From: Chitinophagaceae bacterium
GTDB taxonomy: Bacteria; Bacteroidota; Bacteroidia; Chitinophagales; Chitinophagaceae
Length of the DNA stretch: 48,493 nt
Direction: 5' to 3'
Assembly: GCA_947459295.1 (NCBI GenBank)
Contig: CANHCY010000012.1
Coordinates: forward strand, 1-48,493
Below the pieces are notes generated by a model. It was not told the origin of the DNA. It saw only the letters and a program-made list of their open reading frames with translations, and did no database searches. A program made the translations under genes and the position numbers. Below are positions 33,593 through 40,611 of this stretch, piece by piece; within the stretch, counting starts at the first letter, position 1, and each line of letters begins with the position of its first letter.

Positions 33593-34870
33593 TTATTTTT
33601 GATACATGATTCTATAAATCGTTCCTTTTACGTCGTCTGATACATACAAAGATCCATCAGGCCCTTCTGCTAAACCACAAGGGCGGTGCTGTGCATCACG
33701 CGGATTTTTAACCACTGTTTTTCCAGAAAATCCATCTGCAAATACTTCCCATTTACCCGTTGGCTTGCCATTTTCGTAAGGCACAAAAACAACATAGTAG
33801 CCTTCTTGTGGAAGTGGAGATCTATTCCATGAGCCATGAAACGCAATAAATGCGCCATTCTTGTAACGAGCAGGAAATTGATTGCCGGTATAAAAAAGTA
33901 AACCGTTTGGCGCCATATGCGCAGGAAACGCCATAGCCGGATTAATATATTTATCGTCTACTGTTTTTTTACCATCTCCACCATATTCTGGCGCCATCAT
34001 TTGTTTACCTTTAAAATGATCGTAATAAATATAAGGCCAACCTGCATTGTCTCCTTTATTAATCGCATACATCGTTTCTGAAGGAAGCTCGGCACTAACG
34101 GTGGTATCGTACATGTCAGGATATAAATTGTTGAGCATATCTCTACCGTGCTGCGTTACAAATAACTGATTGAGCTCGTTGTTCCAATCAAGACCTACCA
34201 CATTTCTAAGTCCTGTTGCATAACGAACGCCTGTTGCATACGTTTGATTTAACTGATCCACTTTAAACTGCCAGATACCACCAGCCGAATCTAGAATTGG
34301 ACAAGGCATCATACCCATAGAACCTTTGGTACGGTCTTTTTCTTGACATGAATTGGATGGCGCACCAACATTCACATAAATATTGCCCGCATTGTCTAGG
34401 GTAAGTGATTTTGAATTGTGCTGACCTTTATCCACAAGTCCAGTTACAAGCGTTGCAGCTGCATTTTCATCTACAATATCGCCATTAGCATTTAACGCAT
34501 ATTTAAATACTTCTTTATTAGAACTGGCATATAAATAATTGCCTTTGATAGCGATACCCGTACCAATATAATTAGCAAATGTTGTTTTAGTTTCTACACG
34601 TCCATCACCATCGGTATCTTTTAAAACAGCTATCCCTTTTCCATTATCCAGTCTTTCAAGTTTTGCATAAATAGCACCTTGCTTGTTTACCGCAATATGT
34701 CTTGTACGTCCTACATTGTCTGCCACTTTTAGTGCAGCAAATCCAGCCGGTAATGTTAAGCCTGCATTGTCTGCATCGGGCTTAATTTTTTGGGCAAATG
34801 TGCTAGTAGATGCAAGCAGTACCAAAATAAATAAGCTTGAGAAAACCAAAATTTGAGTAACTTTTTTCAT
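33593..34870 (-). CDS. PQQ-type glucose/sorbosone dehydrogenase-like beta-propeller protein
   Basis: The 425-residue product has a signal peptide (1-26, ending STFAQ) and a beta-propeller of the L-sorbosone/soluble-glucose dehydrogenase family. Visible landmarks are the early GFAALKVADNVGRTRHIAV blade, ATGLRNVVGLDW, FVTQHGRD, GWPYIYYDH and the late AFHGSWNRSP motif, followed by RPCGLAEGPDGSLYVSDD. Family members oxidise sugars or aldehydes in the periplasm using PQQ and pass electrons to a cytochrome, and a cytochrome c gene follows directly. Whether PQQ is bound and what is oxidised cannot be decided here. It starts 67 bp after hisC, so it may have its own promoter. Confidence 0.85.
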   Translation of the reverse strand: MKKVTQILVFSSLFILVLLASTSTFAQKIKPDADNAGLTLPAGFAALKVADNVGRTRHIAVNKQGAIYAKLERLDNGKGIAVLKDTDGDGRVETKTTFANYIGTGIAIKGNYLYASSNKEVFKYALNANGDIVDENAAATLVTGLVDKGQHNSKSLTLDNAGNIYVNVGAPSNSCQEKDRTKGSMGMMPCPILDSAGGIWQFKVDQLNQTYATGVRYATGLRNVVGLDWNNELNQLFVTQHGRDMLNNLYPDMYDTTVSAELPSETMYAINKGDNAGWPYIYYDHFKGKQMMAPEYGGDGKKTVDDKYINPAMAFPAHMAPNGLLFYTGNQFPARYKNGAFIAFHGSWNRSPLPQEGYYVVFVPYENGKPTGKWEVFADGFSGKTVVKNPRDAQHRPCGLAEGPDGSLYVSDDVKGTIYRIMYQK

Positions 34871-34937
34871 AGTGTATTAATTGTTGTATAAATAGAACCC
34901 TAATATAATTATTATTTAAACGTAATGGCCATTTTGT

Positions 34938-35990
34938 TTACCTGTTATACCAGGCCTGCATAGCGTCTACTAACAAAGTGTTTTCTTTTTCGGTACCAAT
35001 GGTAATTCTGAGGCAGTTTTCACAAAGTTCAACGTTACTGCGGTCTCTTACCACTATTTGCTGGGTTAATAAAAAGTCATACACGGCCCTAGCCTCTGCT
35101 ATTTTAATGAGTAAAAAATTAGCATCAGAAGGATATACTATTTCTACGGTTGGCATTTGTCTAAACACATTCGCTAGCGCCTCCCGCATGTCCACAATTA
35201 TTTTAATCATATCGTTCACCTGCCCTACTTCTTCTAATGCCTTAAGCACTAGTTCTTGGGTAGCCGTATTGATATTATAAGGAGGTTTTACTTTGTCTAA
35301 AATAGAAATGATTGCTTCAGAAGCAAATGCCATACCAAGTCTTAATCCAGCTAGTCCCCAAGCTTTACTTAAGGTTTGCAACACCACGAGGTTTGGATAA
35401 TCTGCTAATTCCTGAATAAAAGATTTTTGCTTCGAAAAATTAATATAGGCTTCGTCAATGACCACAAGACCATTAAAATTATTGAGCACCATTTCTATGG
35501 ATGCACGCTCCATAGAATTACCCGTAGGATTATTAGGTGAGCAAATCCAAATAATTTTTGTGTTGGGGTCAATTAAATTTTCGAGATGGATAAGATCCAA
35601 CTGAAAATCAGGAAGTAAGGGCGCTTTTTTAATTTGAATATTATTAATATTCGCAGATACTTCATACATGCCGTATGTTGGCGGACAAATAATTATATTG
35701 TCCTTACCTGGCTCACAAAAACTTCTAAATAATAGGTCAATACATTCATCACTACCGTTACCAATAAATATTTGCTCCGTAGGAACTGATTTTATAGTAG
35801 ATAAAGCCTTTTTAATAGACACTTGATGCGGGTCTGGATAGCGGTTGTACCACCTTGTTAGCGGTGAGCCAAAACTATTTTCGTTGGCGTCTAAAAATAC
35901 CTTAGCAGTTCCACTAAATTCATCCCTTGCCGATGAATATGGTGCCAGGTTTTTAATATTGTCTCTAACTAATTTTTGTACGTCAAACAT
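34938..35990 (-). CDS. hisC: Histidinol-phosphate aminotransferase
   Basis: This 350-residue class I/II PLP enzyme converts imidazole-acetol phosphate to histidinol phosphate. Its landmarks are DANENSFGSP (34-43), GNGSDE (78-83), SPNNPTGN (151-158), DEAYINF (179-185), the PLP lysine K209 in LSKAWGLAGLRLG, and a C-terminal LRITIGT. Length and motif order are normal. It lies 26 bp after hisD on the same strand, consistent with one transcript started at the his attenuator. Confidence 0.95.
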   Translation of the reverse strand: MFDVQKLVRDNIKNLAPYSSARDEFSGTAKVFLDANENSFGSPLTRWYNRYPDPHQVSIKKALSTIKSVPTEQIFIGNGSDECIDLLFRSFCEPGKDNIIICPPTYGMYEVSANINNIQIKKAPLLPDFQLDLIHLENLIDPNTKIIWICSPNNPTGNSMERASIEMVLNNFNGLVVIDEAYINFSKQKSFIQELADYPNLVVLQTLSKAWGLAGLRLGMAFASEAIISILDKVKPPYNINTATQELVLKALEEVGQVNDMIKIIVDMREALANVFRQMPTVEIVYPSDANFLLIKIAEARAVYDFLLTQQIVVRDRSNVELCENCLRITIGTEKENTLLVDAMQAWYNR

Positions 35991-36016
35991 GTTAGTGTAT
36001 TTATACTTTCTAGTTT

Positions 36017-37297
36017 TTATAATGATTGTAAACGGATGGTGATTGCATTTTTATGTGCGTATAACCCTTCTGCCGCCGCCATCGTTTCTACAGCTGCTCC
36101 AATGGCTTTTAGTCCTGCGGGTGTTAATTTTTGAAAGGTCATCTTTTTTACAAAGCTATCTACACTCACACCACTATACGCTCTTGCATAACCACTTGTT
36201 GGAAGTGTATGATTGGTGCCACTCGCGTAATCCCCCACCGATTCTGGACTGTAATTTCCTAAAAATACAGATCCCGCATTGGTAATTTTTTCTGAAACCA
36301 CTTCGTCATTGTTACAAGCGAGTATCAAATGCTCTGCCGCATAACTATTTACTATAAAAATAGCACGCTCCATATCATCCACTACAATTGCTGTGCTGTT
36401 ATCTAGTGCTTTTTGTGCAATTTCTTTTCGCGGTAGCAGCGCTAATTGTGCTACTATAGCTTCCTTTACTTCCGCGACCACTTTTTTGCTGGTGCTAACA
36501 AGTAATACCTGACTATCTGGTCCGTGCTCTGCTTGCGATAATAAATCGGAAGCCACAAATGCAGGATTACAAGTTTCATCGGCTAACACACAAACCTCGC
36601 TGGGGCCAGCAGGCATATCAATTGCTACAGCCGATTGCTGCACCAATTGTTTTGCAGCCGTTACGTACTGATTACCCGGACCAAAAATTTTATACACCTG
36701 CGGTACTGTTTCGGTGCCGTATGCCATTGCTGCAACAGCCTGCACACCGCCTATTTTAAATATTCGAGTAATACCTACCACCTTAGCTGCATATAAAATT
36801 GCAGGGTGTACTTTACCATTTGCCGCAGGAGGTGTACACAAAATAATTTCTTTACAACCTGCGATAACAGCCGGTATTCCAAGCATTAAAACCGTACTAA
36901 ATAATGGCGCCGATCCGCCTGGTATATAAAGCCCCACTTTATCAATCCCTACACTTTTACGCCAGCAACTTACGCCTGGCATGGTTTCTATTTTTACGGA
37001 CTCCGCTACTTGCGCTTCATGGAAACACCTAATATTTTTTGCAGCTAGTTGTATCGCTTCTTTTAATGCAGGTGACAACGCTAATGCAGCTTCATTTATT
37101 TCTGCTTCAGAAACGGTTGCATCATCAATAGTAACCCCATCAAACTGTTGCGTATAAGCAGCCACCGCTTTATCACCTTCTTTTTTTACCCCATCCAAAA
37201 CAGCCTGCACCACTGCATATAATGCCGCATGATCCATGGCAGGCCTTTGCAGTATTTCCTGAAGCGATTCTTGTAAAGGGTTTTCAATTATTTTCAT
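36017..37297 (-). CDS. hisD: Histidinol dehydrogenase
   Basis: This 426-residue zinc enzyme oxidises histidinol to histidine with two NAD. Signatures are YIPGGSAPLFSTVLML (124-139), FGPGNQYVTAAK (205-216), DMPAGPSEVCVLAD (227-240), the zinc and catalytic region LSQAEHGPDSQ (253-263), AAEHL, and GDYASGTNHTLPTSG near the end. Length is typical of the family. It lies 9 bp after hisG and 26 bp before hisC. Confidence 0.96.
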   Translation of the reverse strand: MKIIENPLQESLQEILQRPAMDHAALYAVVQAVLDGVKKEGDKAVAAYTQQFDGVTIDDATVSEAEINEAALALSPALKEAIQLAAKNIRCFHEAQVAESVKIETMPGVSCWRKSVGIDKVGLYIPGGSAPLFSTVLMLGIPAVIAGCKEIILCTPPAANGKVHPAILYAAKVVGITRIFKIGGVQAVAAMAYGTETVPQVYKIFGPGNQYVTAAKQLVQQSAVAIDMPAGPSEVCVLADETCNPAFVASDLLSQAEHGPDSQVLLVSTSKKVVAEVKEAIVAQLALLPRKEIAQKALDNSTAIVVDDMERAIFIVNSYAAEHLILACNNDEVVSEKITNAGSVFLGNYSPESVGDYASGTNHTLPTSGYARAYSGVSVDSFVKKMTFQKLTPAGLKAIGAAVETMAAAEGLYAHKNAITIRLQSL

Positions 37298-37306
37298 ACA
37301 ATAAAT

Positions 37307-38161
37307 TTATATTACCATTTTTTCGATCGGTACCACTAAAATTCCTTGTGCACCAGCAGCTTTTAACTGCTCAATAATTTCCCAGAAATCATTTTCATTG
37401 AGAACACTATGCACACTACTCCAGCCAGGTTCCGCCAAAGGCAATACGGTAGGGCTTTTCATACCAGGGAGGAGCGCTATGATTTCAGATAACTTATCGT
37501 TTGGAGCATTTAACAAAATATACTTGGTATTGCGCGCCTTTTTTACAGATTCAATTCTAAAAAGCAAACGGTCAATAATTTGCTTTTTCCCTGCATCCAA
37601 ACTATTGGTAGCCACAAGCACCGCTTCCGATGATAAAATAGTTTCTGCTTCTTGTAATCCATTCGAAAATAAAGTAGAGCCACTGCTTACTAAATCACAA
37701 ATCGCATCTGCAAGTCCTATGCTAGGCGCAATTTCTACGCTACCGCTAATTTCATGTACTTCGGCGTTAACGCCTTTATCCTTTAAATACTTGGTTAAAA
37801 TAACGGGGTAACTAGTAGCCACTTTTTTGCCTTCTAAAAAAGAAATACCTGTGTAGTTTTCAGATTTACGCACCGCAACACTGAGCCTACACTTTCCAAA
37901 ACCTAGTTTGTTAAGCACCGTCAATGGCTTGTTTTTCTCATACACTACATTTTCTCCAACAATACCAATATCCGCAACGCCATCTTCTACGTATTGAGGT
38001 ATATCATCATCACGCAAAAAATAAACTTCGATCGGGAAATTAGAAGCTTCTGCCTTTAACTTGTTCAGACCATTACTAACATCAATCCCACACTCTTTCA
38101 ATAGTTTGATAGAATCGTCGTGTAACCTTCCACTTTTTTGAATCGCTAACCTTAATTTCAT
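37307..38161 (-). CDS. hisG: ATP phosphoribosyltransferase, long form
   Basis: The 284-residue enzyme performs the first step of histidine synthesis, joining ATP and PRPP. The catalytic part has IQKSGRLHDDSI (7-18), DIGIVGENVV (64-73) and the PRPP-binding stretch EIAPSIGLADAICDLVSSGS (143-162). Residues about 210-284 form the extra C-terminal domain of long-form HisG, which in characterised enzymes binds histidine for feedback inhibition and makes HisZ unnecessary. It is the first structural gene after the attenuator, so control should act at both enzyme and transcription levels. Confidence 0.96.
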   Translation of the reverse strand: MKLRLAIQKSGRLHDDSIKLLKECGIDVSNGLNKLKAEASNFPIEVYFLRDDDIPQYVEDGVADIGIVGENVVYEKNKPLTVLNKLGFGKCRLSVAVRKSENYTGISFLEGKKVATSYPVILTKYLKDKGVNAEVHEISGSVEIAPSIGLADAICDLVSSGSTLFSNGLQEAETILSSEAVLVATNSLDAGKKQIIDRLLFRIESVKKARNTKYILLNAPNDKLSEIIALLPGMKSPTVLPLAEPGWSSVHSVLNENDFWEIIEQLKAAGAQGILVVPIEKMVI

Positions 38162-38172
38162 ATGTATAGATT

Positions 38173-38206
38173 AAAATAAAAGAGGCTTACCAAATGGTAA
38201 GCCTCT
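38173..38206 (-). terminator. his attenuator terminator (segments 3:4)
   Basis: Read on the minus strand, AGAGGCTTACC (38206-38196) pairs perfectly over 11 bp with GGTAAGCCTCT (38191-38181) around the loop ATTT, followed by TTTATTTT. It stands between the leader peptide stop and the hisG ATG (38161), the position expected of an attenuator. Confidence 0.9.
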
Positions 38207-38255
38207 TCAATGTTTTATAATGACACAAACACCTACAGCCTACCCGTTTGGTAAG
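38185..38255 (-). promoter_or_regulatory. his transcription attenuator: mutually exclusive pairing segments
   Basis: On the minus strand four segments fit the classical model. Segment 1, CTTACC (38255-38250), lies just after the histidine codons. Segment 2, GGTAGGC (38244-38238), starts in the penultimate codon and spans the stop. Segment 3, GCTTACC (38202-38196), is the left terminator arm. Segment 4, GGTAAGC (38191-38185), is the right arm. Pair 1:2 holds 6 bp with one G-U, 2:3 holds 7 bp with one G-U, and 3:4 lies inside an 11-bp perfect stem. A ribosome stalled at histidine codons would cover segment 1, allowing 2:3 (antiterminator) and transcription into hisG. Normal translation would favour 3:4. 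Pairings are seen in sequence; the mechanism is inferred. Confidence 0.85.
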
Positions 38256-38290
38256 AAATGATGATGGTGGTTATGTGTAAATTGCTTCAT
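38240..38290 (-). CDS. hisL: Histidine operon leader peptide
   Basis: The 16-codon ORF reads MKQFTHNHHHHFLPNG and stops with TAG. Five of 16 residues are histidine (codons 6 and 8-11), which is hard to explain by chance directly upstream of hisG and an intrinsic terminator. Its role would be to sense charged tRNA-His by ribosome stalling, not to make a functional protein. The ATG lies only 7 nt after a perfect TAnnTTTG promoter box, so the message should be almost leaderless. It is far shorter than routine gene-finding limits. Confidence 0.88.
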   Translation of the reverse strand: MKQFTHNHHHHFLPNG

Positions 38291-38297
38291 TAGAGTA

Positions 38298-38328
38298 CAA
38301 AAATAGGTCAATTACAGGTGCAAGCAAA
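38298..38328 (-). promoter_or_regulatory. Bacteroidota-type promoter of the his operon
   Basis: On the minus strand TTTG (38328-38325), a 19-nt spacer and TATTTTTG (38305-38298) match the TTTG/TAnnTTTG consensus perfectly in both boxes. It lies directly before the leader peptide and outside the preceding FKBP gene. Confidence 0.8.
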
Positions 38329-38334
38329 TAATTT

Positions 38335-38425
38335 TTAATGTTGGGGCATTAAATTCGTCAAACCCTTCAACAGAGCAGCGTCTTCCACTTTACCTTCCGT
38401 TCCAGCTAACGCTCTATCTACCGCT
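38335..38425 (-). other. Protein-like shifted-frame tail after the FKBP gene
   Basis: After the FKBP stop (38426-38428) the frame with codons starting at 38424 and continuing downstream stays open for 29 codons to a TAA at 38337-38335. It reads AVDRALAGTEGKVEDAALL and then KGLTNLMPQH. The frame is also open upstream into the FKBP gene. The residue make-up looks like a soluble helical protein tail rather than random AT-rich DNA. It could be a C-terminal extension lost by a frameshift, a recoded extension, or chance. Confidence 0.35.
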
Positions 38426-40132
38426 TTATTTACCCTTTGCAGGTTCGGCTTTAAGCACTTCTATTTCAAAAACCAGCACACTATTAGGCGGAATGGCTTT
38501 ACTTCTAGTGCGCATACCGTAAGCAATCCCTGAAGGAATGATAATTTTGATAGTACCCCCTTCCCTACATTTGGGCACCCCTATTTGCCAACCTTTAATT
38601 AACCTTTGTAATGGAAAACGAGCGGGCTTTTCTTTTGTTTGATCAAAAATAGAACCGTCTTTTAATAGCGTTCCTTTATAATGCACAGTTACCGTATCTG
38701 ATACGCGCACAAAACTGCCAGTACCTTCTTTTAAAATTTGATAATATACACCGCCTACAGTTCCTGTTGTATCAATAGCACGTGCGGTGATTGCTGCATG
38801 TATCTGCGCAATATCATGCTGCGCCTGACTTAAAGAATCTGCATCTTTTGTAAAATCAATCACCGGTTTATTTTGCCCAGCTGGTCTATTAAAAGCTTGA
38901 CCATAATTTGCAGTGGCGTTTTTAAAACCACCATGCCAAAGTTCAAAAGCACCAGACGCTGTAACACCCGCACCATAATCAATTCTGTCACCCATTTTTC
39001 CGGTCACATCATAAGAGAAACGGGCTTCTGTAAGTTCCTGCCACTGACCATTGGCACCGTTTTGAATCCACTGATTTCCAAACAATGCTTTTCTTTCTAA
39101 TTGTCCATTAATGCCTACAAAGTTTTCACTAAATGAATATAGGCCGCGCAAATTTTTTCCGTCTTTTGGTGCCGAAAAACTCGCTATCAATTTCCATCTT
39201 TGTTTTTCAGGGATATAAAAATAACCCGTGTAAATAGTGGTTTGAGAAGCCGAGTCTGTTAATGCAGTCACTAAAAATTTATACGTTGTTTCTGTTTTCC
39301 AAGGATATACCAAATGGCTATGTCCACCGGTGCCTTCATTGCCAAAATCGTTGGTAATCACACTATCGCCTTTTGCAAGTAATAGCACTCTATTTTCGGC
39401 GCCTACTTTATTACGGTCTACGGCTTCACTACCAGCGTCCCACACCGAAAATATCACGCGTCTTTCCTTTTCACTATTCACCTGTATACCAAAATAACCA
39501 CGGGCAAAACCGCAGGCCATATAATAAGTGTGTATCGGATCAAAGCCAGCAGGGACAGTTATTTCATTGTAAAAAGAAACCGTTTTAACGCTATCAGCAA
39601 CCGGATATTTTAAATGCACCGATGCCGCATTACGCCTAGGCTTGTGGTTATAATGCATTTGTTCAACAGCAGTTCCACCAAGCAAAATACCGGCAATAGA
39701 CGCCTGCATGCGCGCCGTGTTTTTTGGAACCGACAAAGTGATTTGAACAAAACCTGTATCAGCTATTAAAACCTTGCCTAGTGTAAGGGTTGTAAATTTA
39801 TTAGTTGCCGGAAGCACCGCTTTTAAAACCGTAGCGCCTACACTTACACGAATAGGCAGTGCCCATTTATTAGAAAACTGTAACTGAACGCGCAATTCTC
39901 CAGCCTTTCTGATTTTTACAAAAAAATGAATTTGCTTACCCGCTTGTTTCCATTTGTAATAATCAGGATTTCCTTTTACAAATTGCGCTTCCTCTTCTTC
40001 ATCCGCTAATTGCAAACCGGTATTAAGTGGTGTGATATAAGCTGTTGTAACAGATAGCACACTATCTCGCTGTGCAAAAACGCTAGCACTCAACACTAAA
40101 AAAGCAACAACAATAAAAATATTTTTTTTCAT
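38426..40132 (-). CDS. Secreted DUF5077/DUF3472 protein fused to FKBP-type peptidyl-prolyl isomerase
   Basis: The 568-residue protein has a signal peptide (MKKNIFIVVAFLVLSASVFAQ). The N-terminal part (about 25-160) resembles DUF5077. The middle (about 180-420) matches DUF3472 with FSVWDAGSEA, NEGTGGHSHLVYPW, GYFYIPEKQRWKLIASF and ELWHGGF. The C-terminal 110 residues are an FKBP domain: VHYKGTLLKDGSIFDQT, LIKGWQIGVP, EGGTIKIIIPSGIAYG and the closing VFEIEVLKAE. FKBPs speed proline isomerisation during folding; here it would act in the periplasm or at the surface. The ATG at 40132 was chosen because it begins the signal peptide and avoids overlap with the SET gene. A protein-like frame continues after the stop in another phase. 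Confidence 0.85.
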   Translation of the reverse strand: MKKNIFIVVAFLVLSASVFAQRDSVLSVTTAYITPLNTGLQLADEEEEAQFVKGNPDYYKWKQAGKQIHFFVKIRKAGELRVQLQFSNKWALPIRVSVGATVLKAVLPATNKFTTLTLGKVLIADTGFVQITLSVPKNTARMQASIAGILLGGTAVEQMHYNHKPRRNAASVHLKYPVADSVKTVSFYNEITVPAGFDPIHTYYMACGFARGYFGIQVNSEKERRVIFSVWDAGSEAVDRNKVGAENRVLLLAKGDSVITNDFGNEGTGGHSHLVYPWKTETTYKFLVTALTDSASQTTIYTGYFYIPEKQRWKLIASFSAPKDGKNLRGLYSFSENFVGINGQLERKALFGNQWIQNGANGQWQELTEARFSYDVTGKMGDRIDYGAGVTASGAFELWHGGFKNATANYGQAFNRPAGQNKPVIDFTKDADSLSQAQHDIAQIHAAITARAIDTTGTVGGVYYQILKEGTGSFVRVSDTVTVHYKGTLLKDGSIFDQTKEKPARFPLQRLIKGWQIGVPKCREGGTIKIIIPSGIAYGMRTRSKAIPPNSVLVFEIEVLKAEPAKGK

Positions 40133-40142
40133 AGATCTATTT

Positions 40143-40535
40143 TTAAGAAGCCTCAAACCAAATAGGCTTTGTATTATCTGGCTCTGCATTATAATTTATA
40201 AATAATTCGTCACCTGCAGCTACTGGCTTTACCGTAGTTATAGAAATGGTGGCGTTATCAAAATCCATTTCGTACACGCAGTTGGCTGTATAAGAATGAT
40301 TATAAATAGAAAGATATCCAAGTGCTACACACGCCGACAATAAATCATCGCCCCACTCAAAAATGTAATCATACAAAATTGTCTTTTCAAGTTGTACTCG
40401 TTCTGTAGGATTTACTACCAGCACCGGTGAAATTTCTATAGTGGTACCCACCTCAATACTTTCGGTCGCAAATACACCTCTTCCGCGCTGATCAGATGGA
40501 GCAATGGTTAAAATGGGTAATATCATATAAATCAA
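40143..40535 (-). CDS. Small SET-domain protein (putative protein-lysine methyltransferase)
   Basis: The 130-residue cytoplasmic protein is little more than a SET domain. It has GRGVFATESIEVGTTIE near the N-terminus, the cofactor-binding type motif YNHSYTANC (human-type NHS-C), and the closing GDELFINYN pseudoknot segment. SET domains transfer methyl groups from S-adenosylmethionine to lysine; the bacterial target is unknown. ATGs at 40535 and 40526 both work; the longer is given. It ends 10 bp before the FKBP-fusion start on the same strand and so is probably co-transcribed with it. It is divergent from mgtE. Confidence 0.82.
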   Translation of the reverse strand: MIYMILPILTIAPSDQRGRGVFATESIEVGTTIEISPVLVVNPTERVQLEKTILYDYIFEWGDDLLSACVALGYLSIYNHSYTANCVYEMDFDNATISITTVKPVAAGDELFINYNAEPDNTKPIWFEAS

Positions 40536-40611
40536 TGTCAGATATGAAGATACAGCCTCTTTTCATATCATTTAATATGGACGATTCACAAATGATGACT
40601 AAATTGCGCCC

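Noticed and set aside
34871..34937. Promoter for the sorbosone-dehydrogenase gene in the hisC gap.
   Set aside because: No convincing TTTG/TAnnTTTG pair was found in these 67 bases; it stays possible but unsupported.
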